Positions 1 through 5,510 of a DNA stretch of 6,082 bases are shown here, piece by piece. Position numbers and translations under genes: made by a program. The stretch is from Pseudomonadota bacterium. GTDB taxonomy: Bacteria; Myxococcota_A; Polyangia; Polyangiales; Polyangiaceae. Numbering within the stretch: position 1 is the stretch's first letter; the number at the start of each line of letters is the position of its first letter. The notes beneath the pieces are model-generated. The model did no database searches. It worked only from the letters and a program-made list of their open reading frames with translations, and had not been told where the DNA came from. The stretch covers positions 1 to 6,082 of the forward strand of contig QGUH01000254.1 in NCBI GenBank assembly GCA_003242355.1, read 5' to 3'.

Positions 1-35
1 CCGGGATGCGCCGGGGCGGCCGATGTGCATGGGGC

Positions 36-218
36 TCAGCCGAGGGTTTTCTTGAACGCTGCGGGAGTGAGAGCTTCGAGCGGCAGGTCGAAGAGATCGC
101 GGTGGGTACCGAGGCGCTCGAAAGCCGAGGTGAGATAGGCCTGCAGGGGATACCCTGAGCGTGTGGACGCTGCGGAACGCTCCCAGCCCTCAGAGCAATG
201 CTCAAGGAAGTGCAATCA
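36..218 (-). pseudogene. C-terminal remnant of an unrecognised gene
   Basis: Reading the minus strand from the in-frame TGA at 218-216 to the TGA at 38-36 gives about 59 codons without a stop. The last 40 residues look like a genuine folded protein end (SGYPLQAYLTSAFERLGTHRDL, then LFDLPLEALTPAAFKKTLG in the final part), with alternating hydrophobic and charged residues and normal codon use. There is no in-frame ATG or GTG; only a TTG directly after the upstream stop could start it. Its 5' part overlaps the divergent gene beginning at 198, so both cannot be intact. I infer the 3' end of a gene whose front was lost in a rearrangement near 160-215. The family is not recognised. A very short real gene starting at TTG is the alternative. 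Confidence 0.4.
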
Positions 219-565
219 GAGATCGCGTCGTGGCCCGTGGACATCGCGAGCCTTCAGGAGCTTCAGGTTCGCTATGCCGACTTGAAAGGGCGCAAAGCAC
301 GCGTCACCGGCCGCCTGCGAGCTTCCACGTACTACAATTGCCGGTTCGGCAACGAGAACACTTGGAGGAGCTTCAGCCTCTCCGACGGGGCACTCGGAAT
401 CGGAGGCATCCACGTATACTGCACCAGGGATGACCCGGGCTGCGAGAGCATTTTCAGAGCCTCGCGTCCGGCGAGTCCGCAAAGGGCACGGCGACGGTCG
501 AGTACCCATCCTCGAACGCAGTCTGCGCAGAAGGCCAAGCCTACTTGAGGGGCTGGAGCGGCTAG
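198..565 (+). pseudogene. Small cysteine-containing protein, frameshifted at a T run
   Basis: From ATG 198 the first frame gives a convincing protein (GRKARVTGRLRASTYYNCRF around residues 31-50, then GIHVYCTRDDPGCESIF) up to about 455, after which it turns into arginine- and serine-rich nonsense ending at 548. The next frame picks up exactly there and continues plausibly (FQSLASGESAKGTATVEYPS, then NAVCAEGQAYLRGWSG) to TAG at 563-565. The junction is the run TTTT at 451-454: one more T would join the two halves as ESIFQSLASG. The joined protein would be about 122 residues with four cysteines and a likely all-beta, OB-like fold. The family is not recognised. No Shine-Dalgarno precedes ATG 198, and the gene may also have lost its N-terminus. 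A recent disabling deletion, a sequencing error or frameshifting during translation could each explain the break. Confidence 0.55.
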
Positions 566-718
566 ACCCGACGCATCGGGCTGGCGAGCCTGCCACATCG
601 CGAAGAGCCGCCGATCCTGCGCGCGTGAGCGCGGTGCTGGAAAGCGCTCCCTCTCCGCGTGGCCGCGGAGCGAGTCGCTGACGAACCGACGCCGGACGCG
701 CTTTCGAGACTCGAGCAC

Positions 719-1058
719 GGTTCGCTCGGCCTCGGAAACGCATTCCGCCCCTGCGTGCTCGGACCCGAGGCGGTTCCGGTCTTCGTCGATCCCGCGCGCC
801 GTGGTAGAGCCAGAGCTCGCCGTGCTTTCCGTCCTGGCACACGGAAAAGGGCGACGTCGTCCCCGCCGTCGAGATCGCCCTCGCCGCCGCCGGCGTGGAG
901 GGGGTCCCGACTTCGAACGCGCGGTGCTCACCGCGCGCGGTTTGCGTCTCTCCGAGCAACGAAACCAGCAGATCTTCTCCAGCACGGATACCGAGCAGCT
1001 GAGATGCTGGTTGCAACGCGCCGCCACGGCCGCGGCCGCCGAGGACATCTTCACCTGA
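719..1058 (+). pseudogene. Degenerate Rpn/YadD-type (PD-(D/E)XK transposase-like) gene
   Basis: Four pieces in shifting frames together resemble the uncharacterised Rpn-type proteins common in myxobacteria and cyanobacteria. Piece 1 (719-about 799) reads GSLGLGNAFRPCVLGPEAVP then VFVDPAR. Piece 2 (about 801-851) reads VVEPELAVLSVLAHGKG. Piece 3 (about 850-900) reads GDVVPAVEIALAAAGVEGVP. Piece 4 (about 915-1058) reads FERAVLTARGLRLSEQRNQQ, then IFSSTDTEQLRCWLQRAATA and AAAEDIFT, ending at TGA 1056-1058. The usual order in the family is a conserved LGP.G.PVV.D segment, then PELAVLS..AHG, a region that includes the E(A/G)-rich helix, and a C-terminal three-helix tail. Here the first half with the nuclease core and the part between pieces 3 and 4 are missing. 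The extra G in GGG at 849-851 explains one shift. The gene is clearly dead. The family assignment rests on remembered sequence patterns. Confidence 0.6.
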
Positions 1059-1065
1059 ACGACCG

Positions 1066-1174
1066 CTAGTGCACCGCTAATGAGGTGAGGTCAATTCCCC
1101 GAACGCAGGTTCCAGCCTATCCTGCTGCAATCGCCCCCGGAAACGTTGTTCGCATCTGACTTGCGGTGCACTAG
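1066..1174. mobile_element. 109-bp MITE-like element with 12-bp inverted ends
   Basis: CTAGTGCACCGC at 1066-1077 is the exact reverse complement of GCGGTGCACTAG at 1163-1174. Beyond the perfect 12 bp the two ends stay related (from GTGCAC inward, about 16 of 21 positions agree). The palindromic part GTGCACCGC is flanked on both sides by TA, which fits the TA target duplication of IS630/Tc1-mariner elements; the unit inside the TAs is 1069-1171. No coding potential is seen inside. It lies between a pseudogene ending at 1058 and the convergent immunity gene ending at 1204, so it could also act as a hairpin between them. Mobility is inferred; only the inverted repeat and TA context are seen. Confidence 0.5.
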
Positions 1175-1203
1175 GAGACCCGGTTCGGCGGTTTTCGAGG
1201 TCG

Positions 1204-1665
1204 TCAGCCACGGCTCGGCACGATGCGAAGCCGCTCCGGAGTCGAGACTGGAATGCGCCAGACGCCCTCGTATCCGTCCCTCACCACGGCCTCGCCATCC
1301 TCGAGCTCGAGGTCGGTGAACGGGTTCGACAACGTGCAAAACAGGCTCCACTGCAACTGCCCCTCCCGCTCCAAGGCAACGAAACCCTCGTTTCCCATCG
1401 CGCCTTCGCCTGCGAGAAGCACTCGCCCCTCCCCAATGGCGAGCCGCCCCGTGCTGGTGACGGCCACCCAAGCATCGGGGTCGTATTGCAACACGGAACC
1501 CGCCGTAGTCTCCGCCAAGGGAGCGGCAACGCATTGGGTACGCCCGTTCTGTTTCACTTTGGAGACGGTAAGGAGCAGCACTCGACCATCGCTCCACACG
1601 ATTCCGTCTACATGGAGGCACTCGCCGGCTTCCCAGTGTTGCTGAAGTTCGTCTTGAGAATTCAT
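1204..1665 (-). CDS. Putative immunity protein for the adjacent ParB-like toxin
   Basis: This is a 153-residue protein from ATG 1665-1663 (MNSQDELQQHWEAGE) to TGA 1206-1204. I do not recognise the family. It is acidic, has no signal peptide or membrane segment, and is rich in short beta-strand patterns (IVWSDGRVLLLTVSKV, STGRLAIGEGRVLLAGEG, LELEDGEAVVRDGYEGVWRI) with repeated DG or EG turns, suggesting an all-beta or propeller-like fold in the cytoplasm. Its ATG overlaps the TGA of the upstream toxin gene as ATGA (1665-1662), and no Shine-Dalgarno is seen, so translation is probably coupled to the toxin. The ATG is preferred over the TTG at 1671 for this reason. A small acidic gene directly after a toxin tip is the standard arrangement of polymorphic toxin and immunity pairs, so I infer that it binds and neutralises that toxin. 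Confidence 0.6.
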   Translation of the reverse strand: MNSQDELQQHWEAGECLHVDGIVWSDGRVLLLTVSKVKQNGRTQCVAAPLAETTAGSVLQYDPDAWVAVTSTGRLAIGEGRVLLAGEGAMGNEGFVALEREGQLQWSLFCTLSNPFTDLELEDGEAVVRDGYEGVWRIPVSTPERLRIVPSRG

Positions 1666-2069
1666 CTGCAATCAGTTACGATTGTGGGCTTGTTCGGTGT
1701 ACCAGTGGGAGGAAGCTGGACCCGGGGCAACCCGGAACCGCCAGGAGCACTATTGAGCCGGCGCCTCAGCGATTCTCCCCAGGTAATCGTCGTCCCAGGC
1801 TTGATCGCCGACAGGTCAACGCGTTGCACGGGGACCGCCGATAGCTCTGCATTCTGCGCTGCGAGCAGTCGACGATTATCGAAGCTGACCAACTGACCGT
1901 CCACTTCGGCGACCGTTAACACAGCTACGTTGGTGCCCCTCTTGGAGGTACACGCGCCCTCGCCCCGCGCGAGCGAACCGACGATCTCGGACCAGGACTC
2001 CCCGTGACCAATACGATCTACTGAGCGGCAGCGGCTTTTGGTCGCCGCCCCGGCGGCTGAGCAGAGACA
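1662..2069 (-). CDS. Orphan C-terminal toxin domain, ParB-like (Rhs/polymorphic toxin tip), probably 5'-truncated
   Basis: The frame is open from just after the stop at 2072-2070 down to TGA 1664-1662. The domain begins about 2015 with HGESWSEIVGSLARGEG, a helix like the one that precedes this toxin type, and continues with VAEVDGQLVSFDNRRLLAAQ and NAELSAVPVQRVDL. The pattern VDG-x-L-x-(S/D)-x-DNRRL-x-A-x(7)-V-P-V matches ParB/sulfiredoxin-like domains found as C-terminal effector tips of Rhs and other polymorphic toxins; the DNRR residues take the place of the ParB DGHRR nucleotide-binding motif. A proline- and threonine-rich tail follows. Only the tip is present: no Rhs repeats, no PxxxxDPxGL motif and no secretion signal upstream. 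The only strong in-frame start is GTG 1922-1920, which would cut off the helix, so I infer a displaced, promoterless tip. It overlaps the immunity gene by four bases. Toxicity and substrate are unknown. Confidence 0.6.
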   Translation of the reverse strand, partial: CLCSAAGAATKSRCRSVDRIGHGESWSEIVGSLARGEGACTSKRGTNVAVLTVAEVDGQLVSFDNRRLLAAQNAELSAVPVQRVDLSAIKPGTTITWGESLRRRLNSAPGGSGLPRVQLPPTGTPNKPTIVTDCR

Positions 2070-2091
2070 TCACCTTCCGGACTTCGTCACC

Positions 2092-2255
2092 CTCGGTGCC
2101 GAGTGGAGATGAGCGCAGCTCGAGGAGGGCATGCGCACGAGTCGGTGGGGGGCGCTCGGTGCCGAGTGAAGGTGAGCGCAGCTCGTGGAGTGGTGTGCTC
2201 GCGCGAGCTGCGCCGTTGTCACGGTGTCGAGCGAACGTCAGCGGAGCTCGAGGAG
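2092..2255. repeat. Three-unit degenerate repeat, about 64-bp period
   Basis: A 36-bp core occurs at 2092-2127, 2155-2190 and 2220-2255. Units 1 and 2 match at 33 of 36 positions; unit 3 matches them at 28-29 of 36. Each unit begins with an imperfect palindrome (CTCGGTGCCGAG in units 1 and 2) and ends with (C/G)AGCTCG(A/T)GGAG. Start-to-start distances are 63 and 65 bp, and the spacers are weakly alike. Unit 3 contains the stop codon of the FKBP gene (2240-2238), so units 1 and 2 look like decayed tandem copies of that gene's 3' end. Confidence 0.6.
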
Positions 2256-2594
2256 CTCGACTTCGAAGAGCAGGGTGGCATTCGGCGGGATGACGCCGCC
2301 GACGCCACGGGAGCCGTAGCCGAGGTTGGGGGGGATGAGCAGGGTGCGCTTGCCGCCGACTTTCATGCCGGCGACGCCTTCGTCCCAGCCGCGGATCACT
2401 TCGCCTGCGCCGAGCCGGAACGAGAAGGGCCTGCCGCGATCGCGCGAGCTGTCGAACTTGGCGCCCTTTTCGCCCTCTTCCCAGAGCCAGCCGCTGTAGT
2501 GCATCACGCACGTGTTCCCGGCTCGAGCGCCGGCGCCCTCGCCCGGAGCAACGTCTTCGTACTCGAGACCCGATTGCGTCTTGGTCATGGCCAT
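2238..2594 (-). CDS. FKBP-type peptidyl-prolyl cis-trans isomerase
   Basis: This complete 118-residue protein is essentially one FKBP domain and would act in the cytoplasm, speeding cis-trans rotation of X-Pro bonds during protein folding. Recognisable family features in order: GLEYEDVAPGEG (residues 9-20), MHYSGWL (31-37) with the binding-pocket tyrosine, FDSSRDRGRPFSF (47-59), the VIRGWDEGVAGMKVGGKR block (66-83) with the pocket tryptophan, IPPNLGYGSRGVGGVIPPNA (87-106) and the closing strand LLFEVELLELR. No signal peptide, trigger-factor or extra chaperone domain is present, so it is a minimal FKBP12-like enzyme. There are two near starts, ATG 2594 and ATG 2588; neither has a Shine-Dalgarno. 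I prefer 2594 because a TATGCT box lies exactly six bases upstream. It is divergent from the decayed copy at 2630-2891. Confidence 0.93.
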   Translation of the reverse strand: MAMTKTQSGLEYEDVAPGEGAGARAGNTCVMHYSGWLWEEGEKGAKFDSSRDRGRPFSFRLGAGEVIRGWDEGVAGMKVGGKRTLLIPPNLGYGSRGVGGVIPPNATLLFEVELLELR

Positions 2595-2600
2595 TCGCGC

Positions 2601-2606
2601 AGCATA
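2601..2606 (-). promoter_or_regulatory. Possible -10 box of the FKBP gene (leaderless start)
   Basis: On the minus strand TATGCT (TANNNT type) is followed by six bases and then ATG 2594, which would place transcription start at or next to the A of ATG. No Shine-Dalgarno lies between. No good -35 box is seen at 16-18 bp, so support is weak apart from matching the arrangement at 3192-3204. Confidence 0.3.
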
Positions 2607-2629
2607 CAGCAGATCGCGAGCACGCAGGG

Positions 2630-2891
2630 CGAATCGATGAAATCAGAGAGGAGTTGGTTCGGATCGCCGAGAAGGAGGGCCGGTTCGAAGGCGCACGGCG
2701 CGCGCTCGAAGGGTTCGCGCGAGCTCGCGAAAAGCGAAGAAGGCCGTCCCGACGTCGTCGGCTGGCTCCGCGAGCAAGAGCGCATCTTGAAGAGCAGCCT
2801 CCAGTTCGCCCAATTCGACATCCGCTTTCTCTGGGAAGAGCTCTCCCTGCCGTACCAGGGGCTCGAGACGGATCCGCCGGGGCTGCTCTGA
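2630..2891 (+). pseudogene. Truncated, frameshifted copy of parts of the 730-aa gene at 3204
   Basis: Two segments resemble the downstream large protein. The first, in one frame from about 2639 to 2730, reads EIREELVRIAEKEGRFEGAR then RALEGFARARE and resembles residues about 323-352 of the 730-aa protein (QVRGALVRLAKKERRFERVT). The second, in another frame from about 2722 to TGA 2889-2891, reads RPDVVGWLREQERILKSSLQ, then FAQFDIRFLWEELSLPYQGL and ETDPPGLL; it matches the extreme C-terminus of that protein (PDVIAWLREQERALKSNPQF and on). At DNA level 2850-2879 is identical to 5358-5387, and 2763-2783 to 5271-5291. About 320 residues that separate these blocks in the intact protein are absent here, and the frames do not join. 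I infer the relic of a duplicated or paralogous gene, upstream of and in the same direction as the intact copy. A shortened live gene is unlikely because of the frame change. Confidence 0.75.
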
Positions 2892-3168
2892 TCCCGTACC
2901 CGAGTCCGTCCCGTGGACGGTCTCATCCGGGAGAGCCCGAGGCATCGCCACTCCAAACAGGCGCCCAACCGCAGGTCGAATCCACCCCTCTCGATCCTCT
3001 GCGTGCCAGCAACGGAACGAGGTCGCGCCCGCCGTGCTGCGCCTGAAGCGCAGCGTGAGATCACGCGCATGAGGGGCCCCGCAAAGGGTCGCTCGGGTCG
3101 GGGCTCGGGCCTGCGGGTCAGTGCCCGACGTTGACGCACGAAAGCGGGTGAAAGCGCCCTCGTCACCC
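2892..3168. other. Non-coding gap upstream of the large gene
   Basis: No convincing coding frame is seen on either strand; the open frames here are rich in R, P, S and A without protein-like patterning. The only structure noted is a direct repeat GAAAGCG at 3140-3146 and 3150-3156, spaced by 10 bases (one helical turn) about 13 bp upstream of the proposed -35 box. It could be an activator half-site pair, but this is weak. Confidence 0.4.
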
Positions 3169-3197
3169 TTGTGGCGACGGGCTTGCGTGCATAGCGT
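3169..3197 (+). promoter_or_regulatory. Putative promoter of the 730-aa gene, leaderless type
   Basis: TTGTGG (3169-3174), a 17-base spacer and TAGCGT (3192-3197, TANNNT type) are followed by exactly six bases before ATG 3204. This would start the transcript at the start codon. The CCGCCC between box and ATG contains no Shine-Dalgarno, which agrees with a leaderless message. The -35 box matches the TTGACA consensus only in its first half. Confidence 0.4.
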
Positions 3198-3203
3198 CCG
3201 CCC

Positions 3204-5396
3204 ATGGCGACGGTCGTCAACTACGCCCCCATCGCAACGCAGCTCGCGCGCGCGATCCCGCTCGACGCGTTGATCCCGCGGGACGCGGCCGAGCAGGCGT
3301 TGCGTGCCTACTGCGAGCAGACGGAAGATCCGTCGCTTCCTGCTGACGTGCAGGAGTTTTTCGCCCATTACCTCGCGATCACGCAAGCGGCGTTCCTGTT
3401 GCTGGCCGCCCCCCAGTTCGAGCGTCTCGCGCGGTTCTACGAAGCGATCGAGGAGGAGTATGCGCCCGGCGGCCCGAGTCCCGTGTACGACTCGTTTTCG
3501 GGGCAGTTCGTGTTGAGCTCGGTGCCGCACGGTGTGGGCGGGGAAACGCCGTATTCCGTCCTCGCGCGTCTTCTTGTGCGTGACCCGGCGCGAGCGCGTC
3601 TGCAACGCATGGCGCAAACCTTGAGCGAGTCGCGCTCCGACCTGTATCGCGTGCTCCTCGCCGACGAAGAGCGCGCCGAGCTCGAGCCCGTGCGCGGGGG
3701 CGCTGCGGTTTCCGTGCGTCTGGTGGAGCCGTACCTCCGAACCGGCGATCTTGCGCTCCTGCGCGTGATCGATTTCGAAGGGACGCTCTACGTCGCCGAA
3801 TTGCCGTACCTGCTCCTCGCGAGCGCGGAGGAATGGCTCGAGCACTGCGGCCGCATCGTCGCCCGCCAGCAAGCCTCCGCGGCGCCGCCCTCCACGAGCG
3901 AGAGCGGCCGCAAACTCTCGAAGAAGGAACGGGCGCGCCAGCACCAAAAGCAGGCAGCGGCCGCGAGCCGCCGGGAGCCCGAGCAGATCCTGGCGCACTA
4001 CTTCAAGTACGGCCTCTCGGAACGCTACTGGTTCGAGTACATCTGCGACGCGTACGCCGGTGAGCGCGATGGCGTCGTGGCGTTGGCGGGCGTTCCCGAT
4101 CGGCCGGAGCTTCTCCCGCATTCGGACCAGTATGCGGGCGAGGGCGTGCCGGGCCTTTCGCCGCTGGAGCAAGTCCGAGGGGCCTTGGTGCGGCTCGCCA
4201 AGAAAGAACGCCGATTCGAGCGGGTAACGAGCGAGCTCGAACGAGCCGCTGCAGAATTGGGGCTCGAGGTGAGCGAGCTCGACCGGGGGGCGCAGCAGCT
4301 GATTGCCGCGTACACCTTGTACGGACACCGGGTGAAGGGCGAAACGGTGCTCGAACGCTTCGAGCGCTCGCCCGAAGCCCAGGCGCTCGAGCCGGAGCTG
4401 CGCCAAGAGCTCGAGACCCTCAAGAGAGGTTGGTTTTCGGTCTTTCGGATCGATCGCATTTACCTCGACGAGGGCCTCGACGTTTTCGACCTGATGCGCT
4501 CTTTGCGCCTCCGGATCAAGGAGCGCCTCGCGACGCGCCAGCTCGCGTTGGGGGACCTCGTGATCGGATGGGTGTCGAAGCACCCGGCGGGCACCCTCAC
4601 GCTCGAGGGCGGATTGGTCCTCGTGCGCTCCCTGTACGCCGCGCCCATCGCGAAGCTCGCCGAGCGGGTGGCTCGCCGGTTGCCGCCGGCCGCCGACGAA
4701 CGCGCCTGGAAGCGGAAGGCGGAGGAGACGGTCCCGGCGTTTCTGTTCGCTTACTTAGAGGTTTACAAGAATCCCCCCGTCGCATTCGTCAACTCGAGCG
4801 GTGAGCCCCTCGAGTTCGTCAAAGTGCACTATCGGGTTCGCGATCGCGCCCGCGTCCTCGAGGTGTTGGGGCGGGAGTTCGACGAGCTCGCCGACGGGCA
4901 ATACGAATGGGTGGGCGAGGAGGACGACCTAATGGCAACGCTCGAGCTCGGCAAGACTGGGCTCGTCGTTCGCGTCAATTCGCGTGAGCGGCTCGAAGCC
5001 CTCGAAGAGCGTCTCGCGAAGCTGCTCGGCGACGCCGTCGAACGCACCCTCGCCGCCCACGAAGACGGCCAGCAGGCCGTGCGCACCCGCCGCAAGAAGA
5101 GTCGCTCGAAGCGCGAAGTCGACGAGATCCCGCCCGAGCTCGTCGAGGAGATTCAGCAGATGGTGAGCGAGCGCCTGCGCGCAACGCTCGACCAGCCCAT
5201 CCCCCGGTTCCGCAATCGAACCCTGCGCCAGCTTGCCCGCAACCCGGAGGACCACCCCGACGTCATCGCCTGGCTCCGCGAGCAAGAGCGCGCTCTCAAG
5301 AGCAACCCCCAGTTCGCCACCTTCGACATGCGCCCCTTCTGGCAAGAGCTCTCGATCCCGTACCAGGGGCTCGAGACGGATCCGCCGTTGCCCTGA
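3204..5396 (+). CDS. Uncharacterised 730-aa multidomain protein (SEC-C-associated type architecture)
   Basis: No function is assigned. No signal peptide or transmembrane segment is evident, so it is probably cytoplasmic. Visible parts: an alpha-helical N-terminus (1-85); a small beta module at 145-192 (LYRVLLADEERAELEPVRGG to GDLALLRVI); a charged Lys/Arg/Ala linker (225-258); an aromatic helix block HYFKYGLSERYWFEYICDAY (265-284); a coiled-coil-like stretch (326-360); a second small beta module at 409-457 (WFSVFRIDRIYLDEGLDVFD to GDLVIGWV), similar in pattern to the first; an alpha/beta block at 525-620 (FVKVHYRVRDRARVLEVLG, YEWVGEEDD, GLVVRVNSRERLEALEERL); a basic linker TRRKKSRSKR (627-636); and a C-terminal block (645-720) with LDQPIPRFRNRTLRQLARNP. 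The last two blocks and the GDL modules resemble regions of SEC-C-motif proteins, but the zinc-binding cysteines are missing. The start is supported by the promoter boxes six bases upstream. A relic copy lies at 2630-2891. Confidence 0.9.
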   Translation: MATVVNYAPIATQLARAIPLDALIPRDAAEQALRAYCEQTEDPSLPADVQEFFAHYLAITQAAFLLLAAPQFERLARFYEAIEEEYAPGGPSPVYDSFSGQFVLSSVPHGVGGETPYSVLARLLVRDPARARLQRMAQTLSESRSDLYRVLLADEERAELEPVRGGAAVSVRLVEPYLRTGDLALLRVIDFEGTLYVAELPYLLLASAEEWLEHCGRIVARQQASAAPPSTSESGRKLSKKERARQHQKQAAAASRREPEQILAHYFKYGLSERYWFEYICDAYAGERDGVVALAGVPDRPELLPHSDQYAGEGVPGLSPLEQVRGALVRLAKKERRFERVTSELERAAAELGLEVSELDRGAQQLIAAYTLYGHRVKGETVLERFERSPEAQALEPELRQELETLKRGWFSVFRIDRIYLDEGLDVFDLMRSLRLRIKERLATRQLALGDLVIGWVSKHPAGTLTLEGGLVLVRSLYAAPIAKLAERVARRLPPAADERAWKRKAEETVPAFLFAYLEVYKNPPVAFVNSSGEPLEFVKVHYRVRDRARVLEVLGREFDELADGQYEWVGEEDDLMATLELGKTGLVVRVNSRERLEALEERLAKLLGDAVERTLAAHEDGQQAVRTRRKKSRSKREVDEIPPELVEEIQQMVSERLRATLDQPIPRFRNRTLRQLARNPEDHPDVIAWLREQERALKSNPQFATFDMRPFWQELSIPYQGLETDPPLP

Positions 5397-5510
5397 GCGG
5401 CCGCACTTGCGACGGGGCCTCCGCATTCCGAGGAGGAGCACGGACGTGACGGCGCCTCGGCGCTGCATCCAAGGACGAGGAGGGGGCCGCGGACCACGGG
5501 AACGAGCGTG

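Noticed and set aside
216..1016. 266-codon minus-strand frame
   Set aside because: It is low-complexity R/S/A/P-rich sequence antisense to two better supported plus-strand remnants, with no recognisable motif.
1876..2511. 211-codon minus-strand frame over the FKBP gene and the repeats
   Set aside because: It is a frame-shifted shadow of FKBP with arginine-rich nonsense; the peptide repeats in it merely reflect the 64-bp DNA repeat.
2643..4583. 646-codon open frame on the minus strand
   Set aside because: It is antisense to the 730-aa gene and spans its relic copy. The composition (R, L, H, A rich) is what the complement of strongly G/C-ending codons gives.
5418..5436. Terminator directly after the 730-aa gene (CCTCC...GGAGG)
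   Set aside because: The stem has only five pairs with a nine-base loop and no T run; not better than chance in this composition.
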